The position numbers and the translations under genes were made by a program. The notes below the pieces were generated by a model. That model was not told the DNA's origin. It made no database searches and saw only the letters and a list, made by a program, of their open reading frames with translations. Positions 36,328-49,123 of a stretch of 64,000 nt of DNA are shown here, piece after piece (the stretch's first letter is position 1; each line of letters opens with the position of its first letter). Source of the DNA: Lithospermum erythrorhizon (taxonomy: Eukaryota; Streptophyta; Magnoliopsida; Boraginales; Boraginaceae); the NCBI GenBank assembly GCA_019722365.1, contig JADFUC010000473.1:141868-205867 (forward strand). Reading direction: 5' to 3'.

Positions 36328-36800
36328 TATATATAACGCCTATGGGTCCTATTATGGTTACAAGCAGTTCAACTTTTAATATTCCTATTTTACTTTTTAG
36401 TAACTAATCACCTAAAATTCAACTTCCATAATATTTTATTACATATGACAAAAAACTATCGGAAGAATCTATATCTATATTTATATTATATAATGTCTGG
36501 GCGGCACTATTACTTGCTACAAAGCTGCCCAACTTCGATATCCCTATTTTACCCTTTAGTAACTAACCACCCTAAATTCAACTTCCAATATTCCTTTGAC
36601 ACATATGACAAACCATCGAAACAAAAGAATCTATATCTATATTTATATTATATAATGTCTGTGAGACTATTAGCTAAGCCATGTCGAAGCCAACTTTGAT
36701 ATTTCTATTTTACCCTTTTAGTAACTAACCACCCAAAATTCAACTTCCATAATATTTAATTACATATGACAAAACTATCGGAAACAAATAATAAAATAAA
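36328..36800 (+). repeat. Three tandem copies of a Helitron 5' end
   Basis: Units of about 160 bp. GAATCTATATCTATATTTAT followed by ATTATATAATGTCTG starts at 36466 and again, 162 bp on, at 36628. Each unit continues with CTATTTTACCCTTTTAGTAA-like sequence, TTCAACTTCC and ACATATGACAAA. The first unit (36328-36465) is the end joined to the outer Helitron terminus. Confidence 0.8.
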
Positions 36801-37159
36801 AGTTGTCGGTTATTTTTTCTCGCATGGTATATTGTCGCTACTAAAACTCATAATATGATGGTAATGACGGTACGATATTTTCTCCTCTTATATACTTGAC
36901 AAGCATTTAATTTTAATTCATTATTTATATTATTAAAAAAGATATTATAAAATCAATGGATGAATACTGCACAAGTTAAACTGCAAGGCAAATAACTAGT
37001 ATAATATAACATATAAAGAATATTTGAATTTAAATTATCAAAATCTGAAACTTTACAGTTTGTTGTCAATGGAGACAGCTAAAAATTTCAACAGACTTTT
37101 CTATGTGCTGCATGCATTACCATTTACCACTTCCCAATGTCAACACCTTAGACACCCAT

Positions 37160-37770
37160 TGATGGGGTGTTCGTGATCTATTCGTGCTCGATTTCGAACT
37201 AAAATTAATAAAATCTATTTCCCCATCGGGCTTCTAAAGGCCGAACCTAAACCGCCCGATTCCGATTTGCCCGGTTCGGTTTCGTTACTGCTGATTTTGA
37301 GACAACTTTGCTCATCGCCTTTGAACTCAAAATTAAGTACTAAGACTAGATCTAATCTATATAATTTCAATGAACTCATTTTAATATTAATTATGCAATC
37401 TACATACACATTTAATACACAATATCACTATTTTTACATATCTTTGTATTCCCTATATTATTAGTTTTAGAAAGATTTATATATATCTTATTCCATTATA
37501 TCAATAATGAACAAAGTTAAATCTAAATTTCATTCTTAAAATATACATATGCAAATACTACAAGATCTTGAAAATTATAATAAATGAAAATTGAGAAATC
37601 TATATAAAATTTAGAAATTGGTTCGTTCGGTTCGGGTTCGCTTCAAAGGCCAATCCTAAATTAGTTCAGCTTCTTCCGATTAACCTAAATCTATTCGTTC
37701 CGATCGACTCTTAAAAATTTCAGTTTATTTTAATTCGATTTCGATCGGTTCCTGATTTGGTTAATTTTGC
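37160..37770. repeat. GGTTCGGTT-rich transposon relic
   Basis: Both flanks are rich in TTCGGTTCGG/CCGAACC motifs: TTTGCCCGGTTCGGTTTCG at 37266 and GTTCGTTCGGTTCGGGTTCG at 37622. Such motifs are frequent in subterminal parts of plant hAT-like non-autonomous elements. No clear TIRs or ORF. Confidence 0.3.
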
Positions 37771-39645
37771 ACAATTTCAACCAATTAGTACATACCTTTT
37801 GTTTCTTATCTTTTTTCTTTGTATCTAAATATATTAGATAGAGGAATAAAATTGCATGTTTTCAAATGGAATTTTATTTATATTGATATTCAACCTTATC
37901 TTAATATTATTACTACATTCTTCAATAGGACTAAAACTACTACGTATGACAAAATTTTTAAATATTTTTTCCCCGCTCTATGTGGTGTCTCGTTTAGAAA
38001 TATGAGAGATATTTGAAATAGTATTTGTTGAATATTTGATTGTACAACTGGATTTAATTATTTAAGCCAAGTTCCGTATATGCTCGATTATAGTAATGTT
38101 CATATTAGATATTCGGATGCGGATACTGTGGGTTATGATGCTTAATGTAGCCCTTCCTTTATAACTAATATACTAACATATAATGTTCGGTTAACATTTA
38201 TTAGTATGTGACTTTTTGTCAATCCAAATAAGAGGTCATTCACATGGTTAATGAAATCAAGTTTATAATTCGATTATAAACTTTTGGGGTTTAAAATGAA
38301 ATCAGATGTGGAAACGGTAAGAGGCAAAATTCTCATTTCGAATCTTACCCATTAGCGCCGGCCAGGAGTAGCGAGGAAGCGGGTTCCATAATCTTTTGTA
38401 GTTAATTCGGTATCGTTCTTTAAATGTGGAATAGTTTCACCACATCTCTTCAAGTTCAAAAGTAGTGAATTTGAGACTTATATAAAGCGGCACCTCTTTT
38501 GGAGAAAAAAATTTAATCATTTACTTTTCAGATTCATTTTTGTGAAAGTCAAAAGTTCTCTTTCCTCCCTTTAGTCGACTAATAGGTGGAAAATTCCTTT
38601 GGATTTTTCACCAACCTCGACTACGCTTAATATTTTAAAAGAAATTTAGTAAATCTTCCGCTGACTTGTTCGCCAAGGCGTGGAACAATCTGTAGGCATT
38701 CTCCGCTTTGATGTCCGTGCCTTTAATGTATTATTCCGCTTACTATTTTTTTGATATATTCTTGAAACGATACTTTTATTTCTTTTTATGTCTCTCTTTA
38801 ATTATTATTTATATAACCGGTAATCAGTTAATCGAATTTATATCTATAGTATTATCAAAATATTATTTATACGTTAAGAAATTATATATGCAAGAGTACA
38901 GTGGTGAAGTTCAATGAATTTGCATTGGACAATGAATATGATGAAACATCATAAGTGATAAATTATTAGTCAAAATTGTCAGAAACTTTTTGTTGCCTTT
39001 GTTTCTCATAAATCTTGCAACCCACACGTATGGCCCGCCCTGTTCAGATGCAAGTAATGATCATAGTTTCAGGCATGTTCAATCTTGTTCCCTTAGCAAA
39101 GAGAATAGGGAAGGCAAGATATTAATTAGATTAGGTATTCTCGCATTTTAGCGAACAACATTGTTCTAAATACCAGCATGCCTTATGCTTTTCCTGAACC
39201 TCCCTCTAGTGACCCATTTTCTTTAATTGATCAATCGTAGTAGGGTTCGCGCAGCTATTTAATAATAGGCGTACTTAAATTTCATGTTCTAGCACCTTAA
39301 TAAAAAATTTGGTACTCATTGCTTTGATCATGTCATGGGTTGGATAATATAAGCAACACAGGGCGAGTTTATTCAGACCATGTAGGTCTTGACTCGCCTC
39401 AAACTTCTTTCAAAATATTAATTTTTATTTTAAACTTTTTAAAACGACATTATTTTTGCTATATTTTTCCTTAAAATTTTATAAATTTTTATTATTGGCC
39501 CACTCTCATTTATATTTTTTCTCCTTAATTAGAGCAACATATTTTATATATATACTGACTCCACCTTATACTTATTTCTGCCTCCGCCTCGAACACAAAT
39601 TCGTTTCTTACTAATCCGTAAGGGTGTGCGTTCTCGGGTGAAATC
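37771..39645. other. Intergenic region, LTR-like relics
   Basis: AT-rich. At 38330-38600 a less AT-rich stretch contains ACTTATATAAAGCGGCACC, a TATA-like box, possibly from an old LTR. No coding content. Confidence 0.35.
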
Positions 39646-39902
39646 AAGTCATTCAAATTGATATCCAGAAATGCGGCTGTTTGGCAGAAGATGTGAACTT
39701 GTGGATCAGTTGAGTTCGATTTCCTCCCTACCAACACTTTCTTGGTCGAAAGCATGTCATGTGGTTTGGGTTTAAAGTAATTTACCTCTACTTGGGTATT
39801 GGCAGTGCTATCATACCCGAGGTTTACCTAGAAGCGCCAAGACTCAAAAGAAAGAGTGATTGGCAGACTTCAAGTATAAAAAAAAAAGTCATTCAAATTG
39901 AT
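39646..39902 (+). mobile_element. SINE with perfect 17-bp target-site duplication
   Basis: AAGTCATTCAAATTGAT occurs at 39646-39662 and 39886-39902. Between them is a 223-bp body with TTTGGCAGAAG (A-box-like), GAGTTCGATTTCC at 39711 (B-box-like, about 40 bp on) and a terminal poly(A) run overlapping the second duplication. tRNA-derived start, A-tail and long duplication define a SINE. Recent enough to keep a perfect duplication. Confidence 0.75.
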
Positions 39903-40080
39903 GCCCGCAAAGTGATGACCAAGTCATGAAGCTGAGATCAAGAAGGCCATGAAACCGATTTCTCATACTAACACTTTCTTGGTCGAGCCTGGCCACACGG
40001 GGTCGCCAAAGCGTCGGTTCCAATGGCGTGATTCAAGCAGTCAAGCATCGTTTATACCTATGAGAAATTCGATCTCATAA
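39903..40080 (+). mobile_element. Older SINE copy
   Basis: GAAACCGATTTCTC resembles a worn B box and is followed by ACTAACACTTTCTTGGTCGA, nearly the same as CCAACACTTTCTTGGTCGA in the SINE at 39646. The younger copy inserted just upstream of it. Another trace, ATACCAACACTTTTTAGTC, is at 42260. Confidence 0.45.
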
Positions 40081-40124
40081 ATGCAGCTTGAACAATTTAG
40101 ATTATACAATCGATTACTATTCAA

Positions 40125-40128
<4 letters not shown>

Positions 40129-40158
<30 letters not shown>
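40129..40158. repeat. (TA)n microsatellite
   Basis: About 15 TA units in a row. A shorter one lies at 44498-44512. Confidence 0.95.
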
Positions 40159-40161
<3 letters not shown>

Positions 40162-40199
40162 ACTTCATTATATATTAATTGTTAAAAATTAGTATTTTA

Positions 40200-40870
40200 G
40201 GAATTTAACGTATCGACATTAGGGGTTACGATGAGTTTACTAGAGTCCGCCAGAATCTATATATTAAAACATAATATTCGTTATTTAATTATATTACTCA
40301 TAATTCGGTCTTGCAAGAGATCACACACAAACAGTAAACCGAACTATATAATAAATGTATTATAAACTTCCCGAGTATAAAGTGAAACGTGAAGGAAATA
40401 TTCGGGACGAAAATCGAAGAATGACTCGCCGACTTGGATCAAGGTGGAGATGATAGATTTTTTAGGGAGTTTTATCTCTCAAACTCTTATGTTTGCCTAT
40501 ATAAGGACACAATTAAACACACCATAATCTAATGTTCATATTTTGATTTTCATGAAATCAAATCCCTCTCCACCCAACCTAAATAGGCCGACCTCCTCTC
40601 TCCATCTTTTTGATTCCTAAATACTTTTTGCTCGCTCTCTACAAACGACAAGTTAGCTCTGATAATTTGCTTCACAAGGATTTATCCTAAAGATATATTC
40701 TCGCTGAGTATCAGGAGTAATCAATTCCGTTGCCATCCTCGAATATAGTCTACTAAAGGTGCTCAATACCAGTAGCTCAATTTGTTTATTATTTTTGTAC
40801 AATCCATAGCGCATCGGGAATCTGTGATCCAAGTAAATTTAGAACTTAATTATACGTTTAAGAACACCAA
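40200..40870 (+). mobile_element. Possible solo LTR
   Basis: GATCACACACAAACAG at about 40319, TTGCCTATATAAGGACAC at 40493 (TATA box) and a C/T-rich leader follow the same order as at 22930-23560. No internal coding region nearby. Ends not defined. Confidence 0.3.
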
Positions 40871-43800
40871 CAATTATATCAACCTCGAGCTCTATCCAAT
40901 ACACACTCGATTTATCAAATGTATCACCGTTCCGACTCGTTATAAATGTAATTCAAAGTGATTTATCAAATAAAAGACCATAACCGGCTCCTAGAGGCTT
41001 GTAGGATCTTTAGGTTCTTTAGCACATGTAAAAATCTTATGCCCTCCTGTAACCTAACATTCATAATAATAATATTACATTCATTTGTCATATCTCATAA
41101 TCATTATATATAATCATGACTAAAGTTATCGGAATTGTAAACATGACTATAGACTATAAGTTTCATAATGACCAACAACCATGTACTTGTTTAAAATTCT
41201 TTTATCCAAAGTCTAGATAAAAGATTTCAACGTTTTCATCTTAATTCTAGTTCGGATAAAAAAAAATCTTAATAAAAAGAATTAATTAAAAACATTTTCT
41301 TAGTCCCTAAAACATATTTTTCCATAAAACAAAATATACTGTATTAAATAAAGATTTTTACCATATTTTGCCATTAATTAATATATATTTTGCCATAAAA
41401 CATTTATATACTGAATTAATAAAAATTGAAGTCCCTAATGTAATCCACATACTTCTGTAAGATACTGTATTAAATAAAGATAAAAAAAACTTTCAAGATA
41501 ATCCCTTCCAGATGGTTGCATCCATGTCAATTTGGCATGTTAGAATCTTCTTATGTTAAAAGCCTAATAAAAAGGGAGAAAATTTGATAAAAAGAAACAT
41601 ATGGTCGGGTCAAACCATGAAAAAACAGAGGTAGTGACATAAGCTTAACAAAATGTGATTCCACTTGAAGTTTGGTATGTAGACGACCGGTCCATATCCA
41701 AATATACTTAAACAGGGATTAAATAGAATACATCTTACTTGTCTCCTTCCAATGTCAAATCTCATGGGTTGTTGTTGATAAATCGCTATCAACAAGCAAA
41801 TTTTCCATAAAAACCTAACCATGAAAAAACAAGAGAATGTGAACAAATTGAACTCCTTTTTGTTGATCATTTTAATCTTTAACCAAAAAAAAATTCCGAA
41901 ACCTCCACATTGACTTGGAAACATATACTTCCTCTATTCCACAAAGATTATCTACTTTTTAACTTTTCACTTTTCATACTGAACTTCGACCATGTATATT
42001 TTTTTTGTATTTTATAATACTTGATGAAAAATATATTAATGGAAAGAATTTAATTTTTTTTATTGACATATTTTTCTTAAAATATTATAAAACACAAACA
42101 AAAATATCTACTTCACAAAGCCTTCAAGATAAAAATGAAAAGTTTCAAACGAACAATCTTTACGACGGTGGAATACCACATTTCATGCAAGCAAGAAACA
42201 CACTGTTAATGGAGTAGGCGAACCTCGCATGACCGCAAAGGCCACGAAGCTAGATTTCATACCAACACTTTTTAGTCAGCTTGAGTCTCCGCCACACCTA
42301 AACTCGTCTAACGCGATTTACCCGATCGATACGATTTGCGCTTATTACATTGTACCGGTATCTATCCAAGAAGATGCACTCGGGACGAGTTACGGGTGTG
42401 GCTCCGGGTTACCGTTATAATAGAGGCACATATCTTTTCTCTATCATTTCATTCTTCGTAAAAATCCAAAAAACCTCCAAAACGTCTTGATAAAATACCG
42501 CATTTCATGCAAGGAAGTAATATTTACGTGCATTGCAGGACACGATATAAATACATTGAAGTTCAATAATTTAAGCACATTCGTAAATTCAATTTCGTTA
42601 GATATATTTAGACCTTTTTGGAATTATTTAGTGTTTTTCAACTATATCTGCCTACCATATCTGATTTGGTGGAGACAGAAAAATTGGGGGCGTAAACCAA
42701 TTTCAAGATCGTTACGGAATAGTTGGATATGAAAATATAGATGAACAACGAATTGACTCCGTCCCGTTGACTTTTTTTTTTACCGATTTTATGTCCCATG
42801 ATTTCATTAATTAAACATCATATTTAATGCATATGAGCGGTGCACGCACAATATAACATGTATAAATATATATAATATGATTAAAAAAAAGGGGGATAAA
42901 GAGATATATATAGAGGATCCAAGACAAGTTTATGGTTCTGAATTCTGAATCTTCATTCCTTTTGTTTGTCCATTTTATGCTCATAATTTGGGTAATTGTC
43001 TCTTATGATTATTTGATCTTGTCTCTTATCATTTGTTCTACGTCCACAACAATTCAACACTAGTTGCCGACCCTCATTGCATTATGCTGTCAAAAAGTGT
43101 CAGTTCTTTTGGCAGATGATGATAAATTCTACCTTATCCAAACTGGTCCTTGTAGACAACAAACTGAACATACATTCCTAAACAACTCTCAAAATGTATG
43201 CATGATGCATGTATTGCAAAAGATGATTTATTTTTAAAGACATACTCCGTACTGAATAGTCTTTCATTCACCTTTTGCCTTTTGCCCTTTTTTTGTCTGA
43301 ATATAAATGTTACACTACTCCTAATAATAAAAAAATTCAATATCATTGAGTAGATATGGTATTAAATACAGTAAACAAATTGAGTAAAAAGTTTACTTTG
43401 AATATGCTTATAACAATAGAATACTTTGATTAGGCAGGAGTTATTAATACTGTAATTATTAATTATCTCCCAATTAATTATAGCTAGGTTAAATAATTGG
43501 TCAACCTATTTTTAAAATATTAACTTATCTATATAACTCAATGTTTTTTGTATCAAAACCTTTATACCATTGTATACACTCCAATTACTTAAATATCACA
43601 ATTTTGAACCTTAGATTTCCCATTTCCTTCTATGAATTATCGAACGCATTCTCTGTTACTACCTACCACACTATTACCATAAGTCGTTCCTATGTTATGA
43701 TTCTTTTCATACTGAAGTATCACAAGAACAAACGGAATGAAGCAGTAATAAACTACTTAAGCATGCCGTTGGAAAAATTATTCACTCGGATCCTTGAAGA

Positions 43801-44620
43801 GAAAGTTGAACAAAAACTAATAATTTAAGGTCAAAAGTCTTACACTTTACCATCTTAATTAACACATATAACTTTAGTTTAAATAAAATTACTATCTTTC
43901 ATGATAAATGTACACGTACTAAAAATATCATATATATTTTGATATTCTTCACCATATAGTAAAGAATAAAATGATACATTATACATACAAGAATATATTT
44001 GATTCTAAAATTTAATTTGAAACAGTCAACTATCAAAATTTAATTTATTTTTTATAAGAATATTTTTTGTTTATGTTTTGGATGGCGGGAGGGATTAATA
44101 GGAAAATTTATCTTAAAAGTCGGTCGCAATAATACAACAATAATTATTACTCCATATATGTTTAATTAACTGGCTACTCTATGAGTTTGTGAATTAATTT
44201 GATTCTTTTTCATCATGTCTAACAACAATTACTCCGTCGAATCTTTTAGCATAAAAATTATACGGAGTATTAAGCATTCAATGACCGACTACTGGAGCCG
44301 GCTAAATTGAAACAAGTGTAAAAAACTCATTTAGTTTTTAAGATTAATTATTTTTTCATATTTGTTCTACTTTTTATAATAGCATTTAAATCATTGCCAC
44401 ATGTCGTACTTGTGGAATAATTCAGTCAAATAACATAACAAGTATAGTTATTACGTTTTTTCTAACTACGCAATCATCACTATTGGTACAAGACTATATA
44501 TATATATATATATGTTCGATAAATATAATTTATTTTGAACATAAAATATGATAATGCAAGTTACGAATAATCATTAGAAGATGGGAACTAATTCAAAATA
44601 TTATCGCAACTAAGTGAGAT
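40871..44620. other. Intergenic region with MITE and SINE relics
   Basis: No host gene found. A Stowaway-like MITE left end is at 41936 (TACTTCCTCTATTCCACAAA) with TCTACTTTTTAACTTTTCAC and GACCATGTATATTT, the same family as the MITE at 45110. TACTCCGTA/TACGGAGTA words occur at 43243 and 44262. ORFs here have no family features. Confidence 0.4.
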
Positions 44621-46540
44621 TGTAGACAGTGAAAATAAATTAATTTAAATAAATAAAATACAATTTATTTGAATTTATTAGGTTAATTAGTTCACAACCA
44701 ATCAAATGATTACATGTGTCGATTAGGGTTCGGTCGAGGTTCCAATTGAAACCAGACAAGTGTAAATTAAAAGTTCCCGACATTTTAGCCACCTTAAATT
44801 AATTACTAGGGTAAAATTAGAGTTTATTATTAAATTAAACCTAAGTTTATATCATGGCTGTGACATTCAATATATTTCTTAAATTTACGGATTTAACAAT
44901 AAAATGAAGAAAAAATCGAAATAATAATAAAATTTTCTGACAAACGAACTCAAAATAATTGTCCGACAAAAAAAATAGGGTAATGATTACCCTAAAATAT
45001 TCAGGGCGGCCCGACAAGAAAAGTAGGGTAATGATTAGCCTAAAATATTCAAGGCGGCAGCATTTCTCAAAACCAAAAAGTAGGCGGCTTAACATTTGTT
45101 TAAATATTAAGTATCTTATCTACTTTTAACTTTTGTACTCCTCAATTTTCGATCATGTATATTTTTCAGGACAGATAATAATCGATGAGAACTATATCAA
45201 TGAAAAATACATTTCAAGCTCTTTCCATCGATATATTTGTTTTATCATATTTAAGATCAAAATTGAAAGCTTACAACTATAAAAAACTACAATCTTTAAG
45301 TAGACGGAGAGAGTATTATTTTAATATTTTATTCAAATCCAATGGCCCAAATCACGCCTCAACAATTTAATTTATCAACGGCCTCTCAGATTGGTGATCC
45401 ACCTCAAAGACGGACCGATCAATCGTAATGAGTCCTAAAACTTCAGTAATACCTCTTTTACAATGCTGAAAAGGTGCTTCATTCATGAAACCATGAAAAG
45501 GTAAAAAGTTGTAAAAAGCCTCTAAAGTTAAGACAATCAAGACTCAAGATCCCCATGTTTCAAGATACAAAGGCAAACAACCTAAAGTTTAAAGATTCAA
45601 AGGAGTAAGAGCCTAAGGCTCAAGATTCAAAAGCGTAAGAGTTCTAAAGTCAAGCATTCAAATGAGAAGTTGCCCAAAGTGTTGAAGATTCATAGGGAGA
45701 AAAGCCCCAAAACTTCAAGATTCAAAGGGGAGTTAAGAGTCCGAGGCACCTCACACCTGCACTTCAACATTCAGTCAAGCCCAGGAAACACGCCTAAGGC
45801 CCCTTACAACAATCAAATCAAGTGGCAAGTGGGGATCGTTCGGCCGAAACCCCTACTCCTACCCCAAACAAAGTAATTCAACACATCGTCGTGAGGGAAC
45901 GACTATCAAGGGTCAACCCCAAAGCCGATTTAAGAGCTGTCGCCAACCCAAGACTTAAGTAAAGATGCAGGAAACGCCGAAGGCCCCTCAGAATAAATCA
46001 AGGATAGTGAACAAACCGCTAAAGCCCTTACTCTATATCCAAGAACAAGGGCTTTAAGCTTCTATGACTCGCTGCTGATGTGAACCCACTCGAAACTGCG
46101 TTCATCCAATTCATATCGCTAAAGCTCCTAAACTAGTCCTCACACGCAAAGACAAGTCACAAAGCATCTCGCCTAGACCATATCCAAATCCCCCAAGTCA
46201 AAGTTAAGGCGCCTCTAACTACCTCTACCAGCCCTAAATCAAAAAAAAAAGTGGCTCCAAGACCACCCAATCAAGACGAATCAAAGAAGTATTCCCCGAG
46301 TACACCAGTCAACCCCAAATCAAAGAAGAGTTCAAGTGACATAAGTCATCCCATGTTACAAGGATCAAAGTCCAAGACCAAAGATCAAGTCCATATAACC
46401 ACACGGATCATATCGCAGCGCACCTCGATTCTGACCATATCTCTAACATGTATCAAGACCTCGTCCATACCCCCCGTCCATGACATATATCCAAATCAAA
46501 ACTCAATGGACAACCGAGAAGCGTGGTGAAGACCCTATGT
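44621..46540 (+). repeat. 5' LTR of the large LTR element
   Basis: Shares ACCAATCA.ATGATTACAT, TGTGTCGATTAGG and TTAATTACTAGG with the right LTR. Contains a 46-bp tandem duplication at 44968-45058 (TAGGGTAATGATTA.CCTAA in each) and a MITE at 45110-45315, neither in the right LTR. Right limit approximate. Confidence 0.6.
45110..45315. mobile_element. Stowaway-like MITE inside the LTR
   Basis: Absent from the sister LTR, where TTAAATAATTATTATTTTAAT is continuous. The right end TAGACGGAGAGAGTA is the TACTCTCTCCGTCTA type terminus; the left end is worn. Internal TATCTACTTTTAACTTTTG and GATCATGTATATTTTTC match the copy at 41936. Confidence 0.5.
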
Positions 46541-49123
46541 TTCTACGGACGGGACCATACCGTACCGCGGAGTCAAGGAGTTCATACTGGGGAAATCAAT
46601 GACACCGAAGCATGTGCAGCCTCCTCATACTCTTATGTCAAGCCCATCGCTCCCACATAGATAGGTCAAGATGCCTCATGGCTACTAACCACCAAAGTTC
46701 CATCATTTCGACGGTAGACAGCTCCCAACAAAGACATCGCTCACTTTATAGAAACATGCACAACCTCAGTTGTCGGGAGATCACATGGTCAAGAAATTTG
46801 TACGGTCGCCAAAGTGGAATGCATTCGAAATAGCCACAGAAATGAAACTGCATTCCATATATAGTTGCTACGCTTGGAAAGTACCCCTCGAATCGCTTCT
46901 TTAGTGCCCATATCACACATTCAAATTTCGATAGAGCTAAATCAGCCAAGCAACGAAAGTGGAAGAACTGGGCCACATACTTCATCAACATATGGAGGAG
47001 CTTGAGCCTTAGATGCAAAGATAGACTTTCTGAGTCATCAACTATTAGTATATGTATACAAGGCATGCATTGAGACCTTCAAGACCTCAGAAGGTACTTC
47101 CCAAGACCTCTCGATTTCAGTTGCCCACTGTGAGCCTACGCCATGGAGTCGACTCATAGCTACCAACAAAGAGAAGGGTACGAATACATCAACGTGCACA
47201 CTCTACAAAGCCATGTCCGAAGATGTAGATCTCGAATAGCCAAGCAAAGAGGATGAACATGCCACAACTTTCAAGTCAACAAAGTTCTTCTTTAAATCCA
47301 AAAGGACACTAGGAGATACTAACTTTGGAAGGCGAGTCGCCCAACGGTGAAAGAGGCGCAAGCCGTATAATATCCATTTGACTCGCATAATTTCCGGTAA
47401 TCTTAGAGGAGCTGCTAAAGGAAAAGCTCATACAGTTGCTCGAGTCCAAGCGACCCGGTGAGGCCAACAAGAGCAGCGAGCCAAACTTTTGCGGTGTACC
47501 ACCACGTGTTCGACATCCAACGTAAAAAATGATTCAGCATTCAAGGAAAAGGATGGATTGCATATCATGAATTATATCCTTTGAAAAAGACAAGGTTCCT
47601 GTAAACCGTCAATGTTGCAATAAAAGCACATAAAGACTTCTGGTCAAAAAGAAGATCATGGAGAAGTTACTCAGATAACTCCCATGGCAAAGACTCACAA
47701 GCTTCATGCTATATGTGTGAGGAAGTTGAAGAATTTCCAACTGCAAAGAGGAAGCATGAGGCATCCTATGGCTCTAAAATACTTCAAGCAAATCTGAAAA
47801 TGCTGCACCAAAAGAGATGGGCAGTGAAGATCAACTACCAACCAGCTGAAACAACAAATCATAAATAGGTCTTCCAAAGGTTACAGACAAACACACAAAA
47901 GAAATAGATGGTCACTAAAATATCAGCAACAAGCCGCTGCACGTACTCAAGAGGGCCAAAAACAACAAACCACAAACGGTTCTAGAAGTTTGGGGACAAC
48001 AACCAAGAGAAAAGTGTGGTCTTAAGCATCGAGGCAACAAGTCAAACAACCCATCCCGTGGTCCGTATTAATTATAAATCCACAAATCACCGAACAACAA
48101 ACCAAAATGATCTTCCTGAGGTCGAGACTACTAAAGAAAGGCATGGTCTTCAAAGATTGGGGCAACAAGAAAAGGGAAGCCATTTGGGTGGACTGCATTA
48201 CCAACATATCCACAACGAGCTACATTGCATATTGTAATCAGGCGGGTGCACAAACACCACATATCTGAAGAAGGCCATACATTATGCAAAGTATGCACTC
48301 GCACGGGGCCACAACCTCAACATCAAACGAGGGTAACCATCGCAGGACAACCCCGCCATTCAACAATTTGCAGTGCTTGCCCTACTAAAGGTTGCAAATA
48401 TGACATGCTCCTGGGGATAGAGGGTAATGGCGTCTACCGCTCCTTGATACGAGCCTAAACTATTCACAATCTCCTCGGGAGATGAGAATAAACTGCCTCA
48501 ATTCTCCCCTTGATACGAGAATAACCGTCTCCATTCTCCTCGATACGGTATCAAACTGCCTACCATCTCTTTGACACGTAGGCTAAACCGTCTGCACTTC
48601 GGCCGTATATAAAACATATGTACCGACATCAAATTTCGGCCTCACGGTCTTCCAATAAATCAAGCATCCTAAAATACGTGGTTGACCGTGTTTATGGATT
48701 AATTTATCATGACATAAATTCATGATCAAATTCTATCCATATGAATTAAATTTCTACACATACTCGAAGGATCAGAAATTAATAGAGCCCGAAGATCAAG
48801 ACCCAACATGAAATTAAATTCATGTCAGGAAATATTGAAGATGATAATTAATTTATAAGTACTAGAAATTAATTATTCTATCAAGTGAGATCATGACATT
48901 AACATAAAATCATGTCACATTAAATCTCAACATATCGTACGTCAGTAAAAATCTAACAAATTAAGGTTGGCACCTCGCGCCGCTGAAGATATAAATACTA
49001 ACGCAAAGACGCGACATTCATGTCAAGTCAGAAAGCCTACACCAACAGATACGCTCAAATACAAGCACTATCGTGTCAAACATCGACACCTATCACATAG
49101 GTCTCAGAGTTCGAGGTGGCATT
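46541..49123 (+). other. Interior of the large LTR element
   Basis: No recognisable retroelement protein in any frame; the longest open stretches (about 100 codons) lack motifs. Holds degenerate tandem repeats at 47850-48180 and ends in a possible polypurine tract (TTCGAGGTGG, 49110-49120). Confidence 0.55.
47851..48180 (+). repeat. Degenerate tandem repeats in the LTR element interior
   Basis: Three units start ACAACAAATCATAAA (47851), ACAACAAACCACAAA (47962) and ACAACAAACCAAAAT (48094), spaced 111 and 132 bp. Each continues with a purine-rich stretch, (A/T)GGTC and a GCAACAAG block. Confidence 0.65.

Larger units (their letters stand above)
35938..36999 (+). mobile_element. Helitron-like element carrying a nested Helitron
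   Basis: The 5' end A|TCTATACTATATA at 35938 is interrupted at 35950/36328 by another element. Past the insert the sequence continues as TATATATAACGCCTATGGG. The 3' end AACTAG|T at 36996-36999 is the CTRR-type Helitron terminus, with insertion between A and T. The 5' segment is present three times in tandem. No Rep/helicase ORF, so non-autonomous. Confidence 0.5.

Noticed and set aside
36445..36699. 84-codon ORF with repeated NLYLYLYYIMS
   Set aside because: Produced by the tandem Helitron 5' repeats; simple-sequence translation, not a gene.
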